Positions 55,011-64,000 of a stretch of DNA of 64,000 bases are shown here, piece by piece. Positions within the stretch are counted from its first letter, which is position 1, and each line of letters opens with the position of its first letter. Below the pieces are notes generated by a model. The model saw only the letters and a program-made list of their open reading frames with translations, searched no databases and had not been told where the DNA came from. Both the position numbers and the translations under genes were made by a program. The DNA is from Stomorhina lunata (lineage: Eukaryota; Arthropoda; Insecta; Diptera; Rhiniidae), in the NCBI GenBank assembly GCA_933228675.1, contig OW121740.1:9205442-9269441 (forward strand), read 5' to 3'.

Positions 55011-55853
55011 ATGTCCAATCAACATCAACGTAATTTCTATGAAATTTTAAATGCTTCTAGTAATTCAACATTTGAAGAATTGAAATCAAACTATAAACAA
55101 TTGATTTTACAATGTCATCCCGATAAATTGCAACAGCAATTGGACGAGAATGATGATGGTAAATTAGAAATCAATGATGACCCCAAAAACTTAGAGTTTG
55201 TGGTCATTACGGAGGCTTGGAATTGTCTAAAAGATCCTATAAAACGCAAACAATATGATGCTGAACTTTTGTTAAATAAATTTCATACGCACAATAATAT
55301 TTATGCACAAATACAACTTAAAGAAATGAAAAAGATACCCAACACCGGAGAATATGCCGGCTACAGCGACGAGGCGAAAGATGGGGAAGACGACGAGGAG
55401 GAGGAGGAGGAAACTAAAGCAAAATATCTTTATACATATGATTGTCGTTGTGGCGGTCAATACATTGTCGATGAGTCAGCTGAACAATATTGTCGAACAG
55501 GCAATAATAATCACGATGATGATATACAACCAGAAATCAAAAATAACAGCAAAGAAGACGACAATGCCAAAAACAATAGTGTCGATGATGATGATGACGA
55601 CGATGACGCAGACACCACCAGCACCCAAAACAAAAGCCATAACAGCCCCAATATGATGGAAAATGAAAATAATGGTAGTGGTGTTAAAGCTGTTTCTGCC
55701 GCTGCTGTTGATGGTAGTGAAGGCGTTGGTTTTGTTCAAGACAACAATGGCGGTGTCGGTGGTGGTGGTGGCGATGATGAGGAAAACGATGAAGGCGGCG
55801 AATTGATTGTTGAGTGCAGTGAATGTTCTTTGGTGATTATATTGAATGGCTGA
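55011..55853 (+). CDS. Dph4: DPH4/DNAJC24-type J-domain protein with split CSL zinc finger
   Basis: 280 residues. DPH4 is the J-domain, iron-binding partner for the first steps of diphthamide synthesis on elongation factor 2. The J domain spans about residues 8-88 with HPD at 36-38 (QCHPDKL) and TEAWNCLKDPIKRKQYD. An acidic linker follows (120-135). A CSL/DPH-type zinc finger begins YDCRCGGQYIV (C145, C147) and resumes LIVECSECSLVI (C269, C272) at the C-terminus. About 100 residues rich in D, N, S and G (163-262) separate the two halves; in relatives the gap is about 20-25. The frame is continuous and no convincing intron borders flank the insert. Start chosen at 55011: first ATG after a splice acceptor, with the J domain at once after it. 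AATAAA lies at 55932-55937. Confidence 0.85.
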   Translation: MSNQHQRNFYEILNASSNSTFEELKSNYKQLILQCHPDKLQQQLDENDDGKLEINDDPKNLEFVVITEAWNCLKDPIKRKQYDAELLLNKFHTHNNIYAQIQLKEMKKIPNTGEYAGYSDEAKDGEDDEEEEEETKAKYLYTYDCRCGGQYIVDESAEQYCRTGNNNHDDDIQPEIKNNSKEDDNAKNNSVDDDDDDDDADTTSTQNKSHNSPNMMENENNGSGVKAVSAAAVDGSEGVGFVQDNNGGVGGGGGDDEENDEGGELIVECSECSLVIILNG

Positions 55854-55931
55854 TGTAGCAGCTACTTTTTTTTGCCTTTTTTGTAACTTAATGTAAAAAG
55901 AAATCAATTCTTTTGTTTAAAAATTTATAAT

Positions 55932-55937
55932 AATAAA
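55932..55937 (+). terminator. Polyadenylation signal of the DPH4 gene
   Basis: AATAAA 79 bp downstream of the DPH4 stop codon, the first canonical signal after the coding sequence. Confidence 0.6.
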
Positions 55938-55959
55938 GATTAAGCAATTTGTGTTTAAA

Positions 55960-56935
55960 ATTTTGCTGCAGTTTCAATAAAATTATGAAATTTATTTGCT
56001 AAAGAAATTTTATTAAAAAAAAAAATAATGCGTTTAGTTTTTTGCTAATTTAACAATTTTGTTAATTTTTTTCTTTCTTCTTTCGTTATAAAAATTATTA
56101 TCAAAAAATTTTTGATATAAGCATTTTTAAAGAAAATTTTTCGATATTTTTATTTCCATTTTTTTAATGTTATGGAAAACTATTCTATACAAAAAATTTT
56201 TCAAGATACATTTTCATTGAAAATTTTTCAATAATAATTTTTTATAACAAAACTTTTTTTTAGAAAATTTTTAGTTATTTTATTTTTATGTTCAATTTTT
56301 TTGATATGAAATTTTACACAAAATTTTTGGGTGAATTTTTTTGATATTTCTTTTTTATGTAAAAATTTTTTTAAAGAAAATTTTTTTTAAAAACCTTTTT
56401 GATACAAAAATTATTATAGAAATTTTTTATTATAAAAGTTTTTAAAAAACATTTTTTGATATAAAAATTTTTATAGAAAATTGTTTGATTCATTTTTACC
56501 GAAAATTCTTAGATATAAAAGTTTTTATAAAAAAATTTAAGATACAAATCAGTGTGGAAATAGTAAAAAACATTATTCGATAGAAAATTTTTATAAAAAA
56601 TAGAAAATAAAAATAAAAATTTTTTATAGAAAATTTGTTGTTCATCTAAAAATTTGAATAGAAAATTTTTTTAAATAAAAATTTTAATAGAAAATTTTTT
56701 GATATAATGATTTTTATAGAAAATTTTTTCATATAAAAATGTTTAAAAAAAAAAAAATTCATAAAAAATTGTATATCAACAATTTTTTTATATAATTTTA
56801 TTAGAAAGATTTTTATAGAAAATTTTTTCATATAAAAACTTTTATGGAACATTTTTCATATAAAATTTGTTAAGAAAATTTTTTGATATAATTATTAATT
56901 TTATTATCTTATACTCGGACTATTCCGGACTATTT
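55960..56935. repeat. Degenerate satellite-related AT repeat
   Basis: Many diverged copies of GATATAAAAATTTTTATAGAAAATTTTT-type units (phrases GATATAAAAATTTT and ATAGAAAATTTT), probably an old edge of the satellite. No gene. Confidence 0.6.
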
Positions 56936-58918
56936 TCTATGAAAAAATTTTCATAAAAAGTTTTCGGTGAAAAAAATGTTTAAAAGTTTTTTTTATAGAA
57001 AAATTTTCGGTGAAAAAATTTTAATAGAAAAATTTTCAGTGAAAAAATTTTCTATGAAAAAATTTTTAGTGGAAAAATTTTCAGTAAAAAAACTTTTTAT
57101 AGAAAAATTTTCGACGAAAAAATTTTTATTGAAAATTTTTCGATGAAAAAATTTTTATAAAAAATATTTCGGTGAACAAAATTTTATCGAAAAATTTTCG
57201 GTAAAAAAATTTTTATAGAAAAATTTTTGGCAAAAAAATTTTTATAGAAAAATTTTTGGTAAAAAAATTTTTATAGAGAAATTTTCGGTGAAAAAATTTT
57301 TATAGAAAATTTTTTGATATAAAAATTTTTATAGAAAAATTTTCGGTGAAAAAATTCTTATAGAAAAATTTTCGGTGAAAAAATTCTTATAGAAAAATTT
57401 TCGGTGAAAAAATTTTTCTATAAAAATTTTCGGTGAAAAAATTTTTATAGAAAAATTTTCGGTAAAAAAATTTTTATAAAAAATTTTTCGGTGAAAAAAT
57501 TTTTAAAGAAAAATTTTCGGTGAAAAAATTTTTATAGAAAAATTTTCGGTGAAAAAATTTTTATAGAAAAATTTTCGGTGAAAAAATTTTTATAGAAAAA
57601 TTTTCGGTGAAAAAAATTTTATAGAAAAATTTTCGGTGAAAAAATTTTTATAGAAAAATTTTCGGTGAAAAAATTTTTATAGAAAAATTTTCGGTGAAAA
57701 AATTTTTATAGAAAAATTTTCGGTGAAAAAATTTTTATAGAAAAATTTTCGGTGAAAAAATTTTTATAGAAAAATTTTGGTGAAAAAATTTTTATAGAAA
57801 AATTTTCGGTGAAAAAATTTTTATAGAAAAATTTTCGGTGAAAAAATTTTTATAGAAAAATTTTCGGTGAAAAAATTTTTGTAGAAAAATTTTCGGTGAA
57901 AAAATTTTTATAGAAAAATTTTCGGTGAAAAAATTTTTATAGAAAAATTTTCGGTGAAAAAATTTTTATAGAAAAATTTTTATAGAAAAATTTTCGGTGA
58001 AAAAATTTTTATAGAAAATTTTTTGATATAAAAATTTTTATAGAAAAATTGTCGGTGAAAAAATTCTTATAGAAAAATTTTCGGTGAAAAAATTCTTATA
58101 GAAAAATTTTCGGTGAAAAAATTCTTATAGAAAAATTTTCGGTGAAAAAATTTTTATAGAAAAATTTTCGGTGAAAAAATTTTTATAGAAAAATTTTCGG
58201 TGAAAAAATTTTTATAGAAAAATTTTCGGTGAAAAAATTTTTATCGAAAAATTTTCGGTAAAAAAATGTTTATAGAAAAATTTTTGGCAAAAAAATTTTT
58301 ATAGAAAAATTTTTGGTAAAAAAATTTTTATAGAGAAATTTTCGGTGAAAAAATTTTTATAGAAAAATTTTCGGTGAAAAAATTTTTGTAGAAAAATTTT
58401 CGGTGAAAAAATTTTTATAGAAAAATTTTCGGTGAAAAAATTTTTATAGAAAAATTTTTCGGTGAAAAAATTTTTATAGAAAAATTTTTGGCAAAAAAAT
58501 TTTTATAGAAAAATTTTCGGTGAAAAAATTTTTATAGAAAAATTTTCGGTGAAAAAATTTTTATAGAAAAATTTTCGGTGAAAAATTTTTATAGAAAAAT
58601 TTTCGGTGAAAAAATTTTTATAGAAAAATTTTCGGTGAAAAAATTTTTATAGAAAAATTTTCGGTGAAAAAATTTTTATAGAAAAATTTTCGGTGAAAAA
58701 ATTTTTATAGAAAAATTTTCGGTGAAAAAATTTTTATAGAAAAATTTTCGGTGAAAAAATTTTTATAGAAAAATTTTCGGTGAAAAAATTTTTATAGAAA
58801 AATTTTCGGTGAAAAAATTTTTATAGAAAAATTTTCGGTGAAAAAATTTTTATAGAAAAATTTTCGGTGAAAAAATTTTTATAGAAAAATTTTCGATGAT
58901 ATAAAAATTTTTATAGAA
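56936..58918. repeat. 29-bp satellite array 2 (left of copia)
   Basis: About 68 copies of the same 29-bp unit. Variant blocks repeat: a GATATAAAAATTTTTATAG insertion followed by AAATTCTTATAG variants near 57302-57400 and 58003-58135, and GGCAAAAAAATTTTT variants near 57228 and 58287. The array is interrupted at 58919-58923 by the copia insertion and resumes at 63567. Confidence 0.95.
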
Positions 58919-58923
58919 AAATT

Positions 58924-59089
58924 TGTTGAAAATGTGAATGTAATTTATATAATATTTCAATTTATATAATATCCTAATTTCTACTCCTGTACTTAAAAAC
59001 TATTCAAGTTAATATTTTAAATTATGTTGTCTTTGAATATTTTGTGTAACATAATTTTCAGTAGTCTATTAAATAAATTTCTAACAATA
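58924..59089 (+). repeat. 5' LTR of the copia-type element
   Basis: 166 bp, begins TGTTGAAAATGTGAATG and ends TCTAACAATA. It differs from the 3' LTR at two positions only (GTGTAACATA versus GTATAATATA). The end fixed by the target duplication is TA rather than the usual CA. Confidence 0.95.
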
Positions 59090-59100
59090 GGTTATGGGCC
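59090..59100 (+). promoter_or_regulatory. Primer-binding site
   Basis: GGTTATGGGCC immediately after the LTR, the same start as the copia site that pairs with an internal part of initiator methionine tRNA. Confidence 0.8.
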
Positions 59101-59276
59101 TTAAGTCACGCCTGAAAAAATAATTTGAAAATTAAAAAAATTTTTTGAAAATAAAAAAAAAATTGAAAAAGAAAATTTTTCAATATTTCGTATAACGCGT
59201 TGAATTCGAAATAAAAGAAATTACAAACGCGTGTTAATAATTGTAAAACAGTGATAACAGTGAATAATTGTGAAAG

Positions 59277-61406
59277 ATGACAAACCTTCCTGCTGGATTT
59301 GCTCTCGATAGGCTAAAAGGTCGAGAAAATTTTGATGTCTGGAAAAGGCAAGCAAGATCATGTTTGGTCATCAAAGGCTGTTGGACTGTTGTTGAAAGAG
59401 GCGTAAGTGATAACCAAGAAGACTCTATTTTAAATGAACGTGCTTTGGCTGAAATAACTTTAATGATTGATCCCTCAAATTATGGACATATTGCCACAGC
59501 TAAGACGGCAAAAGAAGCATGGGATGCATTAATGAAAGCGTACGAGGATAACGGGCTAACGAGAAAAGTAGAACTCCTAAAGCAATTAGTGAATATGAAA
59601 ATGGAAAATTTCAATTCTGTCCAAAAATATGTGAATGAGTTAGTAATTCTTGCTATCAAGGTACGTAATGCGGGTCTAAATATAGACGATGAGTTGACGG
59701 CTTCATTGATGTTAGCTGGATTACCGGAGGAATACAAGTCATTGGTAATGGCTGTCGAAAATTCAAAAGAAAAATTGACGGTCGACATGGTTAAAAATCT
59801 CTTGTTACAAGACACCAAGTTTGATGATAAAACAAATAGAGAAGGAGCGTTGTATTCCAAAGAAACTAATAAGAAGAATCCAATTCAGTGCTACAAATGT
59901 AAACAATTTGGACACATTTCAAAAAATTGTCAAACCAGAATCAGGAACAACAGTGATGATAAAAATAAAAACTTCAATAAATTTAATAAAAATAAAAATA
60001 GACAACAAGATTCATCATTAATGGCATCAACAAGCAAATGTATGCAGGTCCGGAATATTCATCAAAACCAAGCAAGAAACGGAAATAAATTTGTTTATTG
60101 GATCGTTGATAGCGGTGCAAGTAATCATATGGTGAATTTTAATGATTTTATGTTTAATAAGAAACCAATTGAAAATAAAAAGGTGATTATTGCAAACAAT
60201 AGTGAATTAAATGTAGAATGTGTTGGTGATGTAAAATTAAATATACTTGGTGAAAATAGAAATGATGTTATTGTGAAAAATGTTGAATTTGTTCCGAATT
60301 TATGTGCAAATTTATTATCGGTGAAACAAATGGTCGACAGTGGAAAAAAGGTAATATTTGAAAAGAATTGGTGCAAAATTTTTGATGAAAATGGATTCAT
60401 GGTAGCAAAAGCCGAAGTTGTGAATGACCTTTACCAAATCAAAACAGAAATGAAGATACAAAATAATAAATCCTTTTTAACTACAAAAAATTTTGCTCTT
60501 TGGCATAGAAGAATGGGACATATTTGCAACAAGAATTTAGTGGATGTTAAGAAATCTAATTTTGGTGTTAATTTTGAGGTAGAAGCAAGTGAACCTTGTG
60601 TTATATGTTTAAAAGGAAAGCAAACACGGAAGCCAACCAGAGAAGAAGGAACTAGAGCCACTGATTTACTCCAGCTGGTACATTCGGACGTAATCGGGCC
60701 ACTAAAAAACAGTTCTTTTGCTGGATCAAGATTCCTAGTGACGTTTATTGATGACTATTCACGAAAAGTTTTCGCTTACCCATTAAAAAATAAATCTGAT
60801 GTTTTCAATACTTTTGTGGAATTCAAAAATAATGCAGAAAACCAGTGTTCTAAGAAAATTAAAGTACTTCGAACAGATAATGGAGGCGAGTATTTAAGTA
60901 AGCAGTTTTCAATATTTTTGAAAAACAGTGGAATAACTCATCAAAAGACGTGTGTTTACACACCTGAACAAAATGGTGTAGCAGAAAGGTTAAATCGAAC
61001 GATAATTGAACGAGTACGATGTATGCTAATAGATAGCGGTTTAGATAATAGATTCTGGGCGGAAGCTGCAAATACAGCTTGTTATTTAATAAATAGAATT
61101 CCTTGTCGTGGTCAAGATCTTAGTCCTGAGGAAATCTGGTCTGGTCGTCGTTCAAATTTAAAACATTTGAGAGTGTTCGGTTGCCCAGCGTTGGTTCATA
61201 CTCCTAAAGAGAAACGTTACAAATTAGATCCAAAGTCAACTGAGGGCATAATGGTTGGATATAGTTCAGAAAGCAAGGCCTACAGGATATTCAATCCAGA
61301 AAATGAAAGTATAATTATAAGTCGAGATGTCGTGTTTCTAGAACAAAGTAAGCCAAATCTGAAGAGAAACGAAGAGTTTTACTATACTGATTTTTTTACA
61401 AAGTGA
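59277..61406 (+). CDS. Copia Gag-protease-integrase part
   Basis: 709 codons. The Gag region includes [20 protein letters not shown] (about 85-105). A CCHC knuckle [14 protein letters not shown] starts at residue 205. The aspartic protease motif is DSGAS (D278). The pre-integrase zinc region has LWHRRMGH (about 405). The integrase catalytic triad is D471 (HSDVIG), D534 (TDNGGEY) and E570 (GVAERLN), DD35E spacing. The ATG at 59277 is the first in a leader of ~190 bp. The frame ends at TGA 61404-61406, just after a T7 run at 61391-61397. The downstream part continues in another frame, whereas copia-type elements normally have one frame. Confidence 0.93.
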   Translation: MTNLPAGFALDRLKGRENFDVWKRQARSCLVIKGCWTVVERGVSDNQEDSILNERALAEITLMIDPSNYGHIATAKTAKEAWDALMKAYEDNGLTRKVELLKQLVNMKMENFNSVQKYVNELVILAIKVRNAGLNIDDELTASLMLAGLPEEYKSLVMAVENSKEKLTVDMVKNLLLQDTKFDDKTNREGALYSKETNKKNPIQCYKCKQFGHISKNCQTRIRNNSDDKNKNFNKFNKNKNRQQDSSLMASTSKCMQVRNIHQNQARNGNKFVYWIVDSGASNHMVNFNDFMFNKKPIENKKVIIANNSELNVECVGDVKLNILGENRNDVIVKNVEFVPNLCANLLSVKQMVDSGKKVIFEKNWCKIFDENGFMVAKAEVVNDLYQIKTEMKIQNNKSFLTTKNFALWHRRMGHICNKNLVDVKKSNFGVNFEVEASEPCVICLKGKQTRKPTREEGTRATDLLQLVHSDVIGPLKNSSFAGSRFLVTFIDDYSRKVFAYPLKNKSDVFNTFVEFKNNAENQCSKKIKVLRTDNGGEYLSKQFSIFLKNSGITHQKTCVYTPEQNGVAERLNRTIIERVRCMLIDSGLDNRFWAEAANTACYLINRIPCRGQDLSPEEIWSGRRSNLKHLRVFGCPALVHTPKEKRYKLDPKSTEGIMVGYSSESKAYRIFNPENESIIISRDVVFLEQSKPNLKRNEEFYYTDFFTK

Positions 61407-63282
61407 AAATGTCAATTCAGGGGAGAGCAATAGCCGTATTGAATTGACATCACAAGATTTAAATTCCGATAGAAGTAGTGATTTAGAAATAGTTGAAAAT
61501 AATTCACTTCAAGAATCGGAGATTTCGTTGGATGAAACAGAATTAAGTGTTTATGATGAATCGGTTGAATGGTCAAGTCCTTTACCTATTCCAATGGAGG
61601 TTGATGAAAACGAATGGGCTCCAAGCCGTTATGAGGAAAATAATTTACCATCAACAAGTGGAGTGCGAAGATCAGAAAGGTTGGCAAGTAAGGTTCAAAA
61701 TTCCCAAAACTTTTGTGCGATGCAATTTGTATCAAATGATCCGACGACTGTTCAAGACGCTATGTTTTCTGAAGATGCCAATAAGTGGAAGATAGCTATG
61801 AAGGAAGAGTTCAAGTCCTTACATGAAAATAAAACATGGGTACTTACAGATCTCCCACATGGTAAAAAGGCAGTAAAGTCAAAATGGGTTTTTAAGACAA
61901 AACTTGACGAACACGGCAACCCATTGAGATGGAAAGCTAGATTGGTGGCAAAGGGGTTTACTCAACGAGAGGGAATAGACTTTAATGAAACCTATTCTCC
62001 AGTTGTCAGGTATGTTTCTATTCGATATTTATTAGCATTAGCTGTGAAATACGACATGCACATTCACCAAATGGACGCCGTATGTGCTTATTTGAATGGT
62101 TCCCTAAAAGAAACAGTATATATGGAACAACCTGAACTTTTTGATGATGGTACAAATAAAGTATGTAAACTGCAAAGATCAATTTATGGACTTAAACAAT
62201 CTGGTAGAGTATGGAATGAAACTTTAAATAGTGAATTACTAAACATGGGATTAATAAGAAGTGAAGTGGACCAATGCATTTATTATAAAGTTTCAAATGA
62301 TGAGATATTATATTTAGCCATATACGTAGATGATATTTTAATATTTTCGAACAATTTAAACCTGATTGAAACTGTCAAGAAAAAGCTTAATAGCAAATTT
62401 AAGATGAAAGACATGGGAGAAGCTTCATTAATTCTTGGAATAAGAATTAGAAGATTAAATAATAAAATAAAAATTGATCAAACCAAATATCTTTCGGATG
62501 TATTAAAACGTTTTGGTATGGACGACTGCAACCCAACATCAATTCCAATTGATTATAACCAGAAACTAACGAAAGATATGTGCCCCGAAGATGATGAAAG
62601 CAAGAAGGAAATGTCAAAAGTACCGTATATGCAAGCTATAGGATGTTTACTGTATGCAGCTCAAATATCGCGTCCTGATATTTGTTATGCTGTGAATACT
62701 CTAAGTCGATACAGTACTAATCCAGGGAGAGCCCATTGGGAAGCTGTAAAAAGAATAATGAGATATCTAAAAGGAACAATAAATAAAGGAATCGTTTATG
62801 AAAAGAAGCCTAATGAAGAAATTTGTGGATATTGCGATGCTGATTGGGCTGGAAATTTAGATGATCGCCAATCCACTACGGGTTATGTTTTTGTTTATCA
62901 ATCTGGTGCGATTTCTTGGAATACTAAGAAGCAGAAGACTGTCGCTTTATCTTCTACAGAAGCAGAATTTATGTCGCTTACTGCTGCTATTCAAGAATCG
63001 GTTTGGTTAAAACGATTAGAAGAAGAACTTAACCCAAAATTCAAAGTCGGTGCTATTATATATTGTGATAATAAAGGTGCTATTCAAGTTGCTTTGAATC
63101 ATAATTATTCTCCGAGGACTAAGCATGTCGATATAAAATCAAAGTTCATACGACAAAAGGTGGATGATAAAGAAGTAATTCTTAAATATATTTCAACAAA
63201 TGAGATGGTAGCAGATATATTTACAAAAGCTGTAACACCCCAGAAGTTGGAGTATTTCAGAAATAAATTTGGTCTTTATTAA
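61407..63282 (+). CDS. Copia reverse transcriptase-RNase H part
   Basis: Open in a frame shifted by one base from the preceding part. This frame is already open upstream of the break, and no ATG stands at its beginning, so it is the separated C-terminal half of the polyprotein rather than an independent gene. It has the copia RT entry (KWVFKTKLDEHG, then ARLVAKGFTQREGIDF), the catalytic YVDD (62323-62334), and RNase H with GYCDADWAGN, LSSTEAEFMSL and YCDNKGAI. The stop at 63280-63282 lies ~118 bp before the 3' LTR. Confidence 0.93.
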
Positions 63283-63391
63283 CCTTTTGTTTGTATATTC
63301 ATTAAAAATGATATGTAATATTATTTGTATTTATGATTTTAATTATGTAATGAGTACATGAGAAAGTATGGATATTATAGATAAATTCATT

Positions 63392-63400
63392 CAGGGAGAG
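63392..63400 (+). promoter_or_regulatory. Polypurine tract
   Basis: CAGGGAGAG directly before the 3' LTR, the expected plus-strand primer position. Confidence 0.75.
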
Positions 63401-63566
63401 TGTTGAAAATGTGAATGTAATTTATATAATATTTCAATTTATATAATATCCTAATTTCTACTCCTGTACTTAAAAACTATTCAAGTTAATATTTTAAATT
63501 ATGTTGTCTTTGAATATTTTGTATAATATAATTTTCAGTAGTCTATTAAATAAATTTCTAACAATA
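63401..63566 (+). repeat. 3' LTR of the copia-type element
   Basis: 166 bp, matching the 5' LTR except for two substitutions. It is followed by AAATT, which repeats the five bases before the 5' LTR. Confidence 0.95.
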
Positions 63567-64000
63567 AAATTTTCGGTGAAAAAATTTTTATAGAAAAATT
63601 TTTATAGAAAAATTTTCGGTGAAAAAATTTTTATAGAAAAATTTTCGGTGAAAAAAATTTTATAGAAAAATTTTCGGTGAAAAAATTTTTATAGAAAAAT
63701 TTTCGGTGAAAAAATTTTTATAGAAAAATTTTCGGTGAAAAAATTTTTATAAAAAAATTTTCGGTGAAAAAATTTTTATAGAAAAATTTTCGGTGAAAAA
63801 ATTTTTATAGAAAATTTTTTGATATAAAAATTTTTATAGAAAAATTTTCGGTGAAAAAATTCTTATAGAAAAATTTTCGGTGAAAAAATTCTTATAGAAA
63901 AATTTTCGGTGAAAAAATTTTTATAGAAAAATTTTCGGTGAAAAAAATTTTTATAGAAAAATTTTCGGTGAAAAACTTTTTATAGAAAAATTTTCGGTGA
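63567..64000. repeat. 29-bp satellite array 2, continuation
   Basis: The same unit as at 56936-58918, continuing past the copia insertion to the window edge. It includes another GATATAAAAATTTTTATAG plus AAATTCTTATAG variant block near 63812-63900. Confidence 0.95.

Larger units (their letters stand above)
58924..63566 (+). mobile_element. Copia-type LTR retrotransposon, near intact
   Basis: 4643 bp with two 166-bp LTRs, a 5-bp target duplication AAATT (58919-58923 and 63567-63571), a primer-binding site GGTTATGGGCC right after the 5' LTR and a purine tract CAGGGAGAG before the 3' LTR. The domain order protease, integrase, reverse transcriptase, RNase H is diagnostic for the copia (Ty1) group. 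One frame break divides the coding region. It lies inside the 29-bp satellite. Confidence 0.96.

Noticed and set aside
55354..55656. Second plus-strand frame rich in M and T within the DPH4 gene
   Set aside because: Out-of-frame reading of the acidic GAT/GAC repeats; no start context or domain.
59480..59860. Minus-strand frame inside the copia Gag region
   Set aside because: Antisense shadow of the Gag frame.

Overview
This window reads as nuclear DNA of a higher fly, most likely a calyptrate such as a blowfly or house-fly relative. It is strongly AT-rich, its genes carry introns with GT/AG borders, and one coding sequence assembles into a protein that matches the Drosophila AnxB9 annexin almost residue for residue in the parts I recall. 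The species call is inference; the fly assignment rests on that gene and on the transposon families.

Three host genes are visible. AnxB9 (minus strand, coding span 2200-12759) has four coding exons giving 324 codons; its introns of about 5.6 kb and 4.0 kb are packed with repeats. A RAD51C-type recombinase gene, matching fly spn-D (minus strand, 39216-42453), has five exons giving 274 codons. A DPH4/DNAJC24-type gene (plus strand, 55011-55853) is a single-exon J-domain protein whose C-terminal zinc finger is split by a low-complexity insert. These genes do not form a pathway: they are a membrane-binding calcium protein, a meiotic/repair recombinase and a diphthamide cofactor.

Most of the rest is mobile or repetitive DNA. 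From 10.4 to 32.5 kb lies a dense graveyard of Tc1/mariner elements (at least four bounded elements with TA target duplications, plus many remnants), foldback/MITE-like inverted repeats and broken LINE pieces. From 33 to 38 kb there is an AT-rich minisatellite interrupted by a 2.6 kb interspersed element, with the empty site preserved in a second copy of the host repeat. A LINE with two uninterrupted ORFs (about 42973-47770) sits just upstream of spn-D. The last 11 kb is a 29-bp satellite surrounding the DPH4 gene, and at 58924-63566 a nearly intact copia-type retrotransposon has inserted into that satellite with a clean 5-bp target duplication.

I saw no bacterial-type system, CRISPR array or recognisable tRNA/rRNA gene. 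The items most worth a second look are the split CSL zinc finger of the DPH4 gene, the near-intact DD37E transposon, the LINE with a PHD-finger ORF1, the copia element in satellite DNA with one frame break in a T7 run, and the occupied/empty site pair that delimits an unclassified 2.6 kb repeat.
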